A stretch of 64,000 bases of DNA from Sabellastarte sp. h YS-2021. Lineage: Eukaryota > Annelida > Polychaeta > Sabellida > Sabellidae. A model generated the notes under the pieces. That model saw only the letters and a list, made by a program, of their open reading frames with translations, was not told the origin of the DNA and did not search any database. The stretch is from assembly GCA_964017235.1 (NCBI GenBank), contig OZ024940.1, forward strand, positions 310,001 to 374,000, in the 5' to 3' direction. Position numbers and translations under genes: made by a program. Positions 49,530 to 63,072 of this stretch are shown here, piece by piece (positions within the stretch are counted from its first letter, which is position 1; each line of letters starts with the position of its first letter).

Positions 49530-51296
49530 TCAATGGGAAATACTGTTTCTGCTCATATCTGCCGATTTAAGGTCTTTAGACCCTACCCTGTTATATTGTA
49601 CAGACTCAGACTGGACCCCTCTATCTATTGGTGGAAAAAAATTGGTGTCCCTCGGAACGTCCAAATTTGGCGTACTCGGTGGTAAGGCAACTGTATTAGT
49701 GTGTATGCATGACAAATTCCCCATTTAAAATCAATGGGAAATACTGTTTCTGCTCATATCTGCCGATTTAAGGTCTTTAGACCCTACCCTGTTATATTGT
49801 ATAGACTCAGACTGGACCCCTCTATCTATTGGTGGAAAAAATTGGTGTCCCTCGGAACGACCAAATTTGGCATACTCGTTGGTAAGGCAACTGTACTAGT
49901 GTGTTTGCATGACAAATTCCCCATTTAAAATCAATGGGAAATACTGTTTCTGCTCATATCTGCCACATTAAGGTCTTTAGACCCTACCCTGTTATATTGT
50001 ATAGACTCAGACTGGACCCCTCTATCTATTGGTGGAAAAAAATTGGTGTCCCTCGGAACGACCAAATTTGGCGTACTCGGTGGTAAGGCATCTACACATG
50101 TATGACAAATTCCCCATTTAAAATCAATGGGAAATACTGTTTCTGCTCATATCTGCCGATTTAAGGTCTTTAGACCCTACCCTGTTATATTGTATAGACT
50201 CAGACTGGACCCCTCTATCTATTGGTGGAAAAAAATTGGTGTCCCTCGGAACGACCAAATTTGGCGTACTCGGTGGTAAGGCATCTACACATGTATGACA
50301 AATTCCCCATTTAAAATCAATGGGAAATACTGTTTCTGCTCATATCTGCCGATTTAAGGTCTTTAGACCCTACCCTGTTATATTGTATAGACTCAGACTG
50401 GACCCCTCTATCTATTGGTGGAAAAAAATTGGTGTCCCTCGGAACGTCCAAATTTGGCGTACTCGGTGGTAAGGCAACTGTACTAGTGTATATGCATGAC
50501 AAATTCCCCATTTAAAATCAATGGGAAATACTTTTTCTGCTCATATCTGCCGATTTAAGGTCTTTAGACCCTACCCTGTTATATTGTATAGACTCAGACT
50601 GGACCCCTCTATCTATTGGTGGAAAAAATTGGTGTCCCTCGGAAGGACCAAATTTGGCGTACTCGGTGGTAAGGCATCTACACATGTATGACAAATTCCC
50701 CATTTAAAATCAATGGGAAATACTGTTTCTGCTCATATCTGCCGATTTAAGGTCTTTAGACCCTACCCTGTTATATTGTATAGACTCAGACTGGACCCCT
50801 CTATCTATTGGTGGAAAAAAATTGGTGTCCCTCGGAATGACCAAATTTGGCATACTCGTTGGTAAGGCAACTGTACTAGTGTGTATGCATGACAAATTCC
50901 CCATTTAAAATCAATGGGAAATACTGTTTCTGCTCATATCTGCCACATTAAGGTCTTTAGACCCTACCCTGTTATATTGTATAGACTCAGACTGGACCCC
51001 TCTATCTATTGGTGGAAAAAAATTGGTGTCCCTCGGAACGACCAAATTTGGCGTACTCGGTGGTAAGGCATCTACACATGTATGACAAATTCCCCATTTA
51101 AAATCAATGGAAAATACTGTTTCTGCTCATATCTGCCGATTTAAGGTCTTTAGACCCTACCCTGTTATATTGTATAGACTCAGACTGGACCCCTCTATCT
51201 ATTGGTGGAAAAAAATTGGTGTCCCTCGGAACGACCAAATTTGGCGTACTCGGTGGTAAGGCATCTACACATGTATGACAAATTCCCCATTTAAAA
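49530..51296 (+). repeat. Satellite block with partial 980-bp repeat
   Basis: Order L-l-S-S-L-s-L-S-S. Monomers 49931-50516 (S with 'cacattaagg', S, L) recur at 50911-51496, 980 bp on. 49731 l and 50710 L differ mainly by the A-tract and 'gtgtttgc' against 'gtgtatgc'. 51104 begins 'aatggaaaat'. No gene. Confidence 0.83.
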
Positions 51297-54200
51297 TCAA
51301 TGGGAAATACTGTTTCTGCTCATATCTGCCGATTTAAGGTCTTTAGACCCTACCCTGTTATATTGTATAGACTCAGACTGGACCCCTCTATCTATTGGTG
51401 GAAAAAAATTGGTGTCCCTCGGAACGTCCAAATTTGGCGTACTCGGTGGTAAGGCAACTGTACTAGTGTATATGCATGACAAATTCCCCATTTAAAATCA
51501 ATGGGAAATACTGTTTCTGCTCATATCTGCCAACTTAAGGTCTTTAGACCCTACCCTGTTACAATGTATAGACTCAGACTGGACCCCGATATCTATTGGT
51601 GGAAAAAAATTGGTGTCCCTCGGAACGACCAAATTTGGCAGACTCGGTGGTAAGGCATCTACACATGTATGACAAATTCAGCAATTAAAATCAATGGGAA
51701 ATACTGTTTCTGCTCATATCTCCCGATTTATGGTCTTTAGACCCTACCCTGTTATATTGTATAGACTCAGACTGGACCCCTCTATCTATTGGTGGAAAAA
51801 AATTGGTGTCCCTGGGAACGACAAAATTTGGCGTACTCGGTGGTAAGGCAACTGTACTAGTGTATATGCATGACAAATTCCCCATTTAAAATCAATGGGA
51901 AATACTTTTTCTGCTCATATCTGCCGATTTAAGGTCTTTAGACCCTACCCTGTTATATTGTATAGACTCAGACTGGACCCCTCTATCTATTGGTGGAAAA
52001 AAATTGGTGTCCCTCGGAACGACCAAATTTGGCAGACTCGGTGGTAAGGCATCTACACATGTATGACAAATTCCCCAATTAAAATCAATGGGAAACACTG
52101 TTTCTGCTCATATCTCCCGATTTATGGTCTTTAGACCCTACCCTGTTATATTGTATAGACTCAGACTGGACCCCTCTATCTATTGGTGGAAAAAAATTGG
52201 TGTCCCTCGGAACGACAAAATTTGGCGTACTCGGTGGTAAGGCAACTGTACTAGTGTATATGCATGACAAATTCCCCATTTAAAATCAATGGGAAATACT
52301 TTTTCTGCTCATATCTGCCGATTTAAGGTCTTTAGACACTACCCTGTTATATTGTATAGACTCAGACTGGACCCCTCTATCTATTGGTGGAAAAAATTGG
52401 TGTCCCTCGGAACGACCAAATTTGGCAGACTCGGTGGTAAGGCATCTACACATGTATGACAAATTCCCCAATTAAAATCAATGGGAAATACTGTTTCTGC
52501 TCATATCTCCCGATTTATGGTCTTTAGACCCTACCCTGTTATATTGTATAGACTCAGACTGGACCCCTCTATCTATTGGTGGAAAAAAATTGGTGTCCCT
52601 CGGAACGTCCAAATTTGGCGTACTCGGTGGTAAGGCAACTGTACTAGTGTATATGCATGACAAATTCCTCATTTAAAATCAATGGGAAATACTTTTTCTG
52701 CTCATATCTGCCGATTTAAGGTCTTTAGACCCTACCCTGTTATATTGTATAGACTCAGACTGGACCCCTCTATCTATTGGTGGAAAAAATTGGTGTCCCT
52801 CGGAAGGACCAAATTTGGCGTACTCGTTGGTAAGGCATCTACACATGTATGACAAATTCCCCATTTAAAATCAATGGGAAATACTGTTTCTGCTCATATC
52901 TGCCGATTTAAGGTCTTTAGACCCTACCCTGTTATATTGTATAGACTGAGACTGGACCCCTCTATATATTGGTGGAAAAAATTGGTGTCCCTCTGAACGA
53001 CCAAATTTGGCATACTCGTTTTTAAGGCAACTGTACTAGTGTGTTTGCATGACAAATTCCCCATTTAAAATCAATGGGAAATACTGTTTCTGCTCATATC
53101 TGCCAACTTAATGTCTTTAGACCCTACCCTGTTATATTGTATAGACTCAGACTGGACCCCTCTATCTATTGGTGGAAAAAAATTGGTGTCCCTCGGAACG
53201 ACCAAATTTGGCGTACTCGGTGGTAAGGCATCTACACATGTATGACAAATTCCCCATTTAAAATCAATGGGAAATACTGTTTCTGCTCATATCTGCCGAT
53301 TTAAGGTCTTTAGACCCTACCCTGTTATATTGTATAGACTCAGACTGGACCCCTCTATCTATTGGTGGAAAAAAATTGGTGTCCCTCGGAACGACCAAAT
53401 TTGGCGTACTCGGTGGTAAGGCATCTACACATGTATGACAAATTCCCCATTTAAAATCAATGGGAAATACTGTTTCTGCTCATATCTGCCGATTTAAGGT
53501 CTTTAGACCCTACCCTGTTATATTGTATAGACTCAGACTGGACCCCTCTATCTATTGGTGGAAAAAAATTGGTGTCCCTCGGAACGACCAAATTTGGCGT
53601 ACTCGGTGGTAAGGCATCTACACATGTATGACAAATTCCCCATTTAAAATCAATGGGAAATACTGTTTCTGCTCATATCTGCCGATTTAAGGTCTTTAGA
53701 CCCTACCCTGTTATATTGTATAGACTCAGACTGGACCCCTCTATCTATTGGTGGAAAAAAATTGGTGTCCCTCGGAACGTCCAAATTTGGCGTACTCGGT
53801 GGTAAGGCATCTACACATGTATGACAAATTCCCCATTTAAAATCAATGGGAAATACTGTTTCTGCTCATATCTGCCGATTTAAGGTCTTTAGACCCTACC
53901 CTGTTATATTGTATAGACTCAGACTGGACCCCTCTATCTATTGGTGGAAAAAAATTGGTGTCCCTCGGAACGACCAAATTTGGCGTACTCGGTGGTAAGG
54001 CATCTACACATGTATGACAAATTCCCCATTTAAAATCAATGGGAAATACTGTTTCTGCTCATATCTGCCGATTTAAGGTCTTTAGACCCTACCCTGTTAT
54101 ATTGTATAGACTCAGACTGGACCCCTCTATCTATTGGTGGAAAAAAATTGGTGTCCCTCGGAACGACCAAATTTGGCGTACTCGGTGGTAAGGCATCTAC

Positions 54201-57184
54201 ACATGTATGACAAATTCCCCATTTAAAATCAATGGGAAATACTGTTTCTGCTCATATCTGCCGATTTAAGGTCTTTAGACCCTTCCCTGTTATATTGTAT
54301 AGACTCAGACTGGACCCCTCTATCTATTGGTGGAAAAAAATTGGTGTCCCTCGGAACGTCCAAATTTGGCGTACTCGGTGGTAAGGCAACTGTACTAGTG
54401 TATATGCATGACAAATTCCCCATTTAAAATCAATGGGAAATACTTTTTCTGCTCATATCTGCCGATTTAAGGTCTTTAGACCCTACCCTGTTATATTGTA
54501 TAGACTCAGACTGGACCCCTCTATCTATTGGTGGAAAAAATTGGTGTCCCTCGGAACAACCAAATTTGGCGTACTCGGTGGTAAGGCAACTGTACTAGTG
54601 TATATGCATGACAAATTCCCCATTTAAAATCAATGGGAAATACTTTTTCTGCTCATATCTGCCGATTTAAGGTCTTTAGACCCTACCCTGTTATATTGTA
54701 TAGACTCAGACTGGACCCCTCTATCTATTGGTGGAAAAAAATTGGTGTCCCTCGGAACGACCAAATTTGGCGTACTCGGTGGTAATGCATCTACACATGT
54801 ATGACAAATTCCCCATTTAAAATCAATGGGAAATACTGTTTCTGCTCATATCTGCCGATTTAAGGTCTTTAGACCCTACCCTGTTATATTGTATAGACTC
54901 AGACTGGACCCCTCTATCTATTGGTGGAAAAAATTGGTGTCCCTCGGAACGACCAAATTTGGCGTACTCGTTGGTAAGGCAACTGTACTAGTGTGTATGC
55001 ATGACAAATTCCCCATTTAAAATCAATGGGAAATACTGTGTCTGCTCATATCTGCCAACTGAAGGTCTTTAGACCCTACCCTGTTATATTGTATAGACTC
55101 AGACTGGACCCCTGTATCTATTGGTGGAAAAAAATTGGTGTCCCTCGGAACGACCAAATTTGGCATACTCGGTGGTAAGGCATCTACACATGTATGACAA
55201 ATTCCCCATTTAAAATCAATGGGAAATACTGTTTCTGCTCATATCTGCCGATTTAAGGTCTTTAGACCCTACCCTGTTATATTGTATAGACTCAGACTGG
55301 ACCCCTCTATCTATTGGTGGAAAAAAATTGGTGTCCCTCGGCACGTCCAAATTTGGCGTACTCGGTGGTAAGGCAACTGTACTAGTGTGTATGCATGACA
55401 AATTCCCCATTTAAAATCAATGGGAAATACTGTTTCTGCTCATATCTGCCAACTTAAGCTCTTTAGACCCTACCCTGTTATATTGTATAGACTCAGACTG
55501 GACCCCTATATCTATTAGTGGAAAAAAATTGGTGTCCCTCGGAACGACCAAATTTGGCAGACTCGGTGGTAAGGCATCTACACATGTATGACAAATTCCC
55601 CATTTAAAATCAATGGGAAATACTGTTTCTGCTCATATCTCCCGATTTATGGTCTTTAGACCCTACCCTGTTATATTGTATAGACTCAGACTGGACCCCT
55701 CTATCTATTGGTGGAAAAAAATTGGTGTCCCTCGGAACGACCAAATTTGGCGTACTCGGTGGTAAGGCATCTACACATGTATGACAAATTCCCCATTTAA
55801 AATCAATGGGAAATACTGTTTCTGCTCACATGTGCCGATTTAAGGTCTTTAGACCCTACGCTGTTATATTGTATAGACTCAGACTGGACCCCGCTATCTA
55901 TTGGTGGAAAAAAATTGGTGTCCCTCGGAACGTCCAAATTTGGCGTACTCGGTGGTAAGGCAACTGTACTAGTGTGTATGCATGACAAATTCCCCATTTA
56001 AAATCAATGGGAAATACTTTTTCTGCTCATATCTGCCGACTTAAGGTCTTTAGACCCTACCCTGTTACATTGTATAGACTCAGACTGGACCCCTATATCT
56101 ATTGGTGGAAAAAAATTGGTGTCCCTCGGAACGACCAAATTTGGCAGACTCGGTGGTAAGGCATCTACACATGTATGACAAATTCAGCAATTAAAATCAA
56201 TGGGAAATACTGTTTCTGCTCATATCTCCCGATTTATGGTCTTTAGACCCTACCCTGTTATATTGTATAGACTCAGACTGGACCCCTCTATCTATTGGTG
56301 GAAAAAAATTGGTGTCCCTCGGAACGACAAAATTTGGCGTACTCGGTGGTAAGGCAACTGTACTAGTGTATATGCATGACAAATTCCCCATTTAAAATCA
56401 ATGGGAAATACTTTTTCTGCTCATATCTGCCGATTTAAGGTCTTTAGACCCTACCCTGTTATATTGTATAGACTCAGACTGGACCCCTCTATCTATTGGT
56501 GGAAAAAAATTGGTGTCCCTCGGAACGACCAAATTTGGCAGACTCGGTGGTAAGGCATCTACACATGTATGACAAATTCCCCAATTAAAATCAATGGGAA
56601 ACACTGTTTCTGCTCATATCTCCCGATTTATGGTCTTTAGACCCTACCCTGTTATATTGTATAGACTCAGACTGGACCCCTCTATCTATTGGTGGAAAAA
56701 AATTGGTGTCCCTCGGAACGACAAAATTTGGCGTACTCGGTGGTAAGGCAACTGTACTAGTGTATATGCATGACAAATTCCCCATTTAAAATCAATGGGA
56801 AATACTTTTTCTGCTCATATCTGCCGATTTAAGGTCTTTAGACCCTACCCTGTTATATTGTATAGACTCAGACTGGACCCCTCTATCTATTGGTGGAAAA
56901 AATTGGTGTCCGTCGGAACGACCAAATTTGGCATACTCGTTTTTAAGGCAACTGTACTAGTGTGTTTGCATGACAAATTCCCCATTTAAAATCAATGGGA
57001 AATACTGTTTCTGCTCATATCTGCCAAATTAATGTCTTTAGACCCTACCCTGTTATATTGTATAGACTCAGACTGGACCCCTCTATCTATTGGTGGAAAA
57101 AAATTGGTGTCCCTCGGAACGACCAAATTTGGCGTACTCGGTGGTAAGGCATCTACACATGTATGACAAATTCCCCATTTAAAA
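51297..57184 (+). repeat. 5,888-bp higher-order unit Q, copy 1 (30 monomers)
   Basis: Order: L-S-L-S-L-s-L-s-l-S-S-S-S-S-S-L-l-S-l-S-L-S-S-L-S-L-S-L-l-S, i.e. 9 L, 4 l, 2 s and 15 S, summing to 5,888 bp. It contains a six-S run (53071-54228). Rare markers include 'gttacaatg' with 'accccgat' (51498), 'ccctgggaacgac' (51691), 'agacactaccc' (52286), 'agactgagactgg' with 'ctatatattgg' (52871), 'cccttccctg' (54229), 'ggtaatgcatc' (54630), 'cccctgtatc' (55023), 'gctcacatgtgcc' (55803) and 'gtccgtcgg' (56792). Confidence 0.92.
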
Positions 57185-60100
57185 TCAATGGGAAATACTG
57201 TTTCTGCTCATATCTGCCGATTTAAGGTCTTTAGACCCTACCCTGTTATATTGTATAGACTCAGACTGGACCCCTCTATCTATTGGTGGAAAAAAATTGG
57301 TGTCCCTCGGAACGTCCAAATTTGGCGTACTCGGTGGTAAGGCAACTGTACTAGTGTATATGCATGACAAATTCCCCATTTAAAATCAATGGGAAATACT
57401 GTTTCTGCTCATATCTGCCAACTTAAGGTCTTTAGACCCTACCCTGTTACAATGTATAGACTCAGACTGGACCCCGATATCTATTGGTGGAAAAAAATTG
57501 GTGTCCCTCGGAACGACCAAATTTGGCAGACTCGGTGGTAAGGCATCTACACATGTATGACAAATTCAGCAATTAAAATCAATGGGAAATACTGTTTCTG
57601 CTCATATCTCCCGATTTATGGTCTTTAGACCCTACCCTGTTATATTGTATAGACTCAGACTGGACCCCTCTATCTATTGGTGGAAAAAAATTGGTGTCCC
57701 TGGGAACGACAAAATTTGGCGTACTCGGTGGTAAGGCAACTGTACTAGTGTATATGCATGACAAATTCCCCATTTAAAATCAATGGGAAATACTTTTTCT
57801 GCTCATATCTGCCGATTTAAGGTCTTTAGACCCTACCCTGTTATATTGTATAGACTCAGACTGGACCCCTCTATCTATTGGTGGAAAAAAATTGGTGTCC
57901 CTCGGAACGACCAAATTTGGCAGACTCGGTGGTAAGGCATCTACACATGTATGACAAATTCCCCAATTAAAATCAATGGGAAACACTGTTTCTGCTCATA
58001 TCTCCCGATTTATGGTCTTTAGACCCTACCCTGTTATATTGTATAGACTCAGACTGGACCCCTCTATCTATTGGTGGAAAAAAATTGGTGTCCCTCGGAA
58101 CGACAAAATTTGGCGTACTCGGTGGTAAGGCAACTGTACTAGTGTATATGCATGACAAATTCCCCATTTAAAATCAATGGGAAATACTTTTTCTGCTCAT
58201 ATCTGCCGATTTAAGGTCTTTAGACACTACCCTGTTATATTGTATAGACTCAGACTGGACCCCTCTATCTATTGGTGGAAAAAATTGGTGTCCCTCGGAA
58301 CGACCAAATTTGGCAGACTCGGTGGTAAGGCATCTACACATGTATGACAAATTCCCCAATTAAAATCAATGGGAAATACTGTTTCTGCTCATATCTCCCG
58401 ATTTATGGTCTTTAGACCCTACCCTGTTATATTGTATAGACTCAGACTGGACCCCTCTATCTATTGGTGGAAAAAAATTGGTGTCCCTCGGAACGTCCAA
58501 ATTTGGCGTACTCGGTGGTAAGGCAACTGTACTAGTGTATATGCATGACAAATTCCTCATTTAAAATCAATGGGAAATACTTTTTCTGCTCATATCTGCC
58601 GATTTAAGGTCTTTAGACCCTACCCTGTTATATTGTATAGACTCAGACTGGACCCCTCTATCTATTGGTGGAAAAAATTGGTGTCCCTCGGAAGGACCAA
58701 ATTTGGCGTACTCGTTGGTAAGGCATCTACACATGTATGACAAATTCCCCATTTAAAATCAATGGGAAATACTGTTTCTGCTCATATCTGCCGATTTAAG
58801 GTCTTTAGACCCTACCCTGTTATATTGTATAGACTGAGACTGGACCCCTCTATATATTGGTGGAAAAAATTGGTGTCCCTCTGAACGACCAAATTTGGCA
58901 TACTCGTTTTTAAGGCAACTGTACTAGTGTGTTTGCATGACAAATTCCCCATTTAAAATCAATGGGAAATACTGTTTCTGCTCATATCTGCCAACTTAAT
59001 GTCTTTAGACCCTACCCTGTTATATTGTATAGACTCAGACTGGACCCCTCTATCTATTGGTGGAAAAAAATTGGTGTCCCTCGGAACGACCAAATTTGGC
59101 GTACTCGGTGGTAAGGCATCTACACATGTATGACAAATTCCCCATTTAAAATCAATGGGAAATACTGTTTCTGCTCATATCTGCCGATTTAAGGTCTTTA
59201 GACCCTACCCTGTTATATTGTATAGACTCAGACTGGACCCCTCTATCTATTGGTGGAAAAAAATTGGTGTCCCTCGGAACGACCAAATTTGGCGTACTCG
59301 GTGGTAAGGCATCTACACATGTATGACAAATTCCCCATTTAAAATCAATGGGAAATACTGTTTCTGCTCATATCTGCCGATTTAAGGTCTTTAGACCCTA
59401 CCCTGTTATATTGTATAGACTCAGACTGGACCCCTCTATCTATTGGTGGAAAAAAATTGGTGTCCCTCGGAACGACCAAATTTGGCGTACTCGGTGGTAA
59501 GGCATCTACACATGTATGACAAATTCCCCATTTAAAATCAATGGGAAATACTGTTTCTGCTCATATCTGCCGATTTAAGGTCTTTAGACCCTACCCTGTT
59601 ATATTGTATAGACTCAGACTGGACCCCTCTATCTATTGGTGGAAAAAAATTGGTGTCCCTCGGAACGTCCAAATTTGGCGTACTCGGTGGTAAGGCATCT
59701 ACACATGTATGACAAATTCCCCATTTAAAATCAATGGGAAATACTGTTTCTGCTCATATCTGCCGATTTAAGGTCTTTAGACCCTACCCTGTTATATTGT
59801 ATAGACTCAGACTGGACCCCTCTATCTATTGGTGGAAAAAAATTGGTGTCCCTCGGAACGACCAAATTTGGCGTACTCGGTGGTAAGGCATCTACACATG
59901 TATGACAAATTCCCCATTTAAAATCAATGGGAAATACTGTTTCTGCTCATATCTGCCGATTTAAGGTCTTTAGACCCTACCCTGTTATATTGTATAGACT
60001 CAGACTGGACCCCTCTATCTATTGGTGGAAAAAAATTGGTGTCCCTCGGAACGACCAAATTTGGCGTACTCGGTGGTAAGGCATCTACACATGTATGACA

Positions 60101-63072
60101 AATTCCCCATTTAAAATCAATGGGAAATACTGTTTCTGCTCATATCTGCCGATTTAAGGTCTTTAGACCCTTCCCTGTTATATTGTATAGACTCAGACTG
60201 GACCCCTCTATCTATTGGTGGAAAAAAATTGGTGTCCCTCGGAACGTCCAAATTTGGCGTACTCGGTGGTAAGGCAACTGTACTAGTGTATATGCATGAC
60301 AAATTCCCCATTTAAAATCAATGGGAAATACTTTTTCTGCTCATATCTGCCGATTTAAGGTCTTTAGACCCTACCCTGTTATATTGTATAGACTCAGACT
60401 GGACCCCTCTATCTATTGGTGGAAAAAATTGGTGTCCCTCGGAACAACCAAATTTGGCGTACTCGGTGGTAAGGCAACTGTACTAGTGTATATGCATGAC
60501 AAATTCCCCATTTAAAATCAATGGGAAATACTTTTTCTGCTCATATCTGCCGATTTAAGGTCTTTAGACCCTACCCTGTTATATTGTATAGACTCAGACT
60601 GGACCCCTCTATCTATTGGTGGAAAAAAATTGGTGTCCCTCGGAACGACCAAATTTGGCGTACTCGGTGGTAATGCATCTACACATGTATGACAAATTCC
60701 CCATTTAAAATCAATGGGAAATACTGTTTCTGCTCATATCTGCCGATTTAAGGTCTTTAGACCCTACCCTGTTATATTGTATAGACTCAGACTGGACCCC
60801 TCTATCTATTGGTGGAAAAAATTGGTGTCCCTCGGAACGACCAAATTTGGCGTACTCGTTGGTAAGGCAACTGTACTAGTGTGTATGCATGACAAATTCC
60901 CCATTTAAAATCAATGGGAAATACTGTGTCTGCTCATATCTGCCAACTGAAGGTCTTTAGACCCTACCCTGTTATATTGTATAGACTCAGACTGGACCCC
61001 TGTATCTATTGGTGGAAAAAAATTGGTGTCCCTCGGAACGACCAAATTTGGCATACTCGGTGGTAAGGCATCTACACATGTATGACAAATTCCCCATTTA
61101 AAATCAATGGGAAATACTGTTTCTGCTCATATCTGCCGATTTAAGGTCTTTAGACCCTACCCTGTTATATTGTATAGACTCAGACTGGACCCCTCTATCT
61201 ATTGGTGGAAAAAAATTGGTGTCCCTCGGCACGTCCAAATTTGGCGTACTCGGTGGTAAGGCAACTGTACTAGTGTGTATGCATGACAAATTCCCCATTT
61301 AAAATCAATGGGAAATACTGTTTCTGCTCATATCTGCCAACTTAAGCTCTTTAGACCCTACCCTGTTATATTGTATAGACTCAGACTGGACCCCTATATC
61401 TATTAGTGGAAAAAAATTGGTGTCCCTCGGAACGACCAAATTTGGCAGACTCGGTGGTAAGGCATCTACACATGTATGACAAATTCCCCATTTAAAATCA
61501 ATGGGAAATACTGTTTCTGCTCATATCTCCCGATTTATGGTCTTTAGACCCTACCCTGTTATATTGTATAGACTCAGACTGGACCCCTCTATCTATTGGT
61601 GGAAAAAAATTGGTGTCCCTCGGAACGACCAAATTTGGCGTACTCGGTGGTAAGGCATCTACACATGTATGACAAATTCCCCATTTAAAATCAATGGGAA
61701 ATACTGTTTCTGCTCACATGTGCCGATTTAAGGTCTTTAGACCCTACGCTGTTATATTGTATAGACTCAGACTGGACCCCGCTATCTATTGGTGGAAAAA
61801 AATTGGTGTCCCTCGGAACGTCCAAATTTGGCGTACTCGGTGGTAAGGCAACTGTACTAGTGTGTATGCATGACAAATTCCCCATTTAAAATCAATGGGA
61901 AATACTTTTTCTGCTCATATCTGCCGACTTAAGGTCTTTAGACCCTACCCTGTTACATTGTATAGACTCAGACTGGACCCCTATATCTATTGGTGGAAAA
62001 AAATTGGTGTCCCTCGGAACGACCAAATTTGGCAGACTCGGTGGTAAGGCATCTACACATGTATGACAAATTCAGCAATTAAAATCAATGGGAAATACTG
62101 TTTCTGCTCATATCTCCCGATTTATGGTCTTTAGACCCTACCCTGTTATATTGTATAGACTCAGACTGGACCCCTCTATCTATTGGTGGAAAAAAATTGG
62201 TGTCCCTCGGAACGACAAAATTTGGCGTACTCGGTGGTAAGGCAACTGTACTAGTGTATATGCATGACAAATTCCCCATTTAAAATCAATGGGAAATACT
62301 TTTTCTGCTCATATCTGCCGATTTAAGGTCTTTAGACCCTACCCTGTTATATTGTATAGACTCAGACTGGACCCCTCTATCTATTGGTGGAAAAAAATTG
62401 GTGTCCCTCGGAACGACCAAATTTGGCAGACTCGGTGGTAAGGCATCTACACATGTATGACAAATTCCCCAATTAAAATCAATGGGAAACACTGTTTCTG
62501 CTCATATCTCCCGATTTATGGTCTTTAGACCCTACCCTGTTATATTGTATAGACTCAGACTGGACCCCTCTATCTATTGGTGGAAAAAAATTGGTGTCCC
62601 TCGGAACGACAAAATTTGGCGTACTCGGTGGTAAGGCAACTGTACTAGTGTATATGCATGACAAATTCCCCATTTAAAATCAATGGGAAATACTTTTTCT
62701 GCTCATATCTGCCGATTTAAGGTCTTTAGACCCTACCCTGTTATATTGTATAGACTCAGACTGGACCCCTCTATCTATTGGTGGAAAAAATTGGTGTCCG
62801 TCGGAACGACCAAATTTGGCATACTCGTTTTTAAGGCAACTGTACTAGTGTGTTTGCATGACAAATTCCCCATTTAAAATCAATGGGAAATACTGTTTCT
62901 GCTCATATCTGCCAAATTAATGTCTTTAGACCCTACCCTGTTATATTGTATAGACTCAGACTGGACCCCTCTATCTATTGGTGGAAAAAAATTGGTGTCC
63001 CTCGGAACGACCAAATTTGGCGTACTCGGTGGTAAGGCATCTACACATGTATGACAAATTCCCCATTTAAAA
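57185..63072 (+). repeat. 5,888-bp higher-order unit Q, copy 2
   Basis: All 30 monomers recur at exactly +5,888 bp with the same lengths, and every rare marker listed for copy 1 is present at its expected place. I found no difference in by-eye comparison, so divergence is very low. The repeat stops inside the 63073 monomer, which has 'ggcacgtcc' and 'gtgtgtatg' where 57185 has 'ggaacgtcc' and 'gtgtatatg'. Either a very young duplication or an assembly duplication would look like this. Confidence 0.92.
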
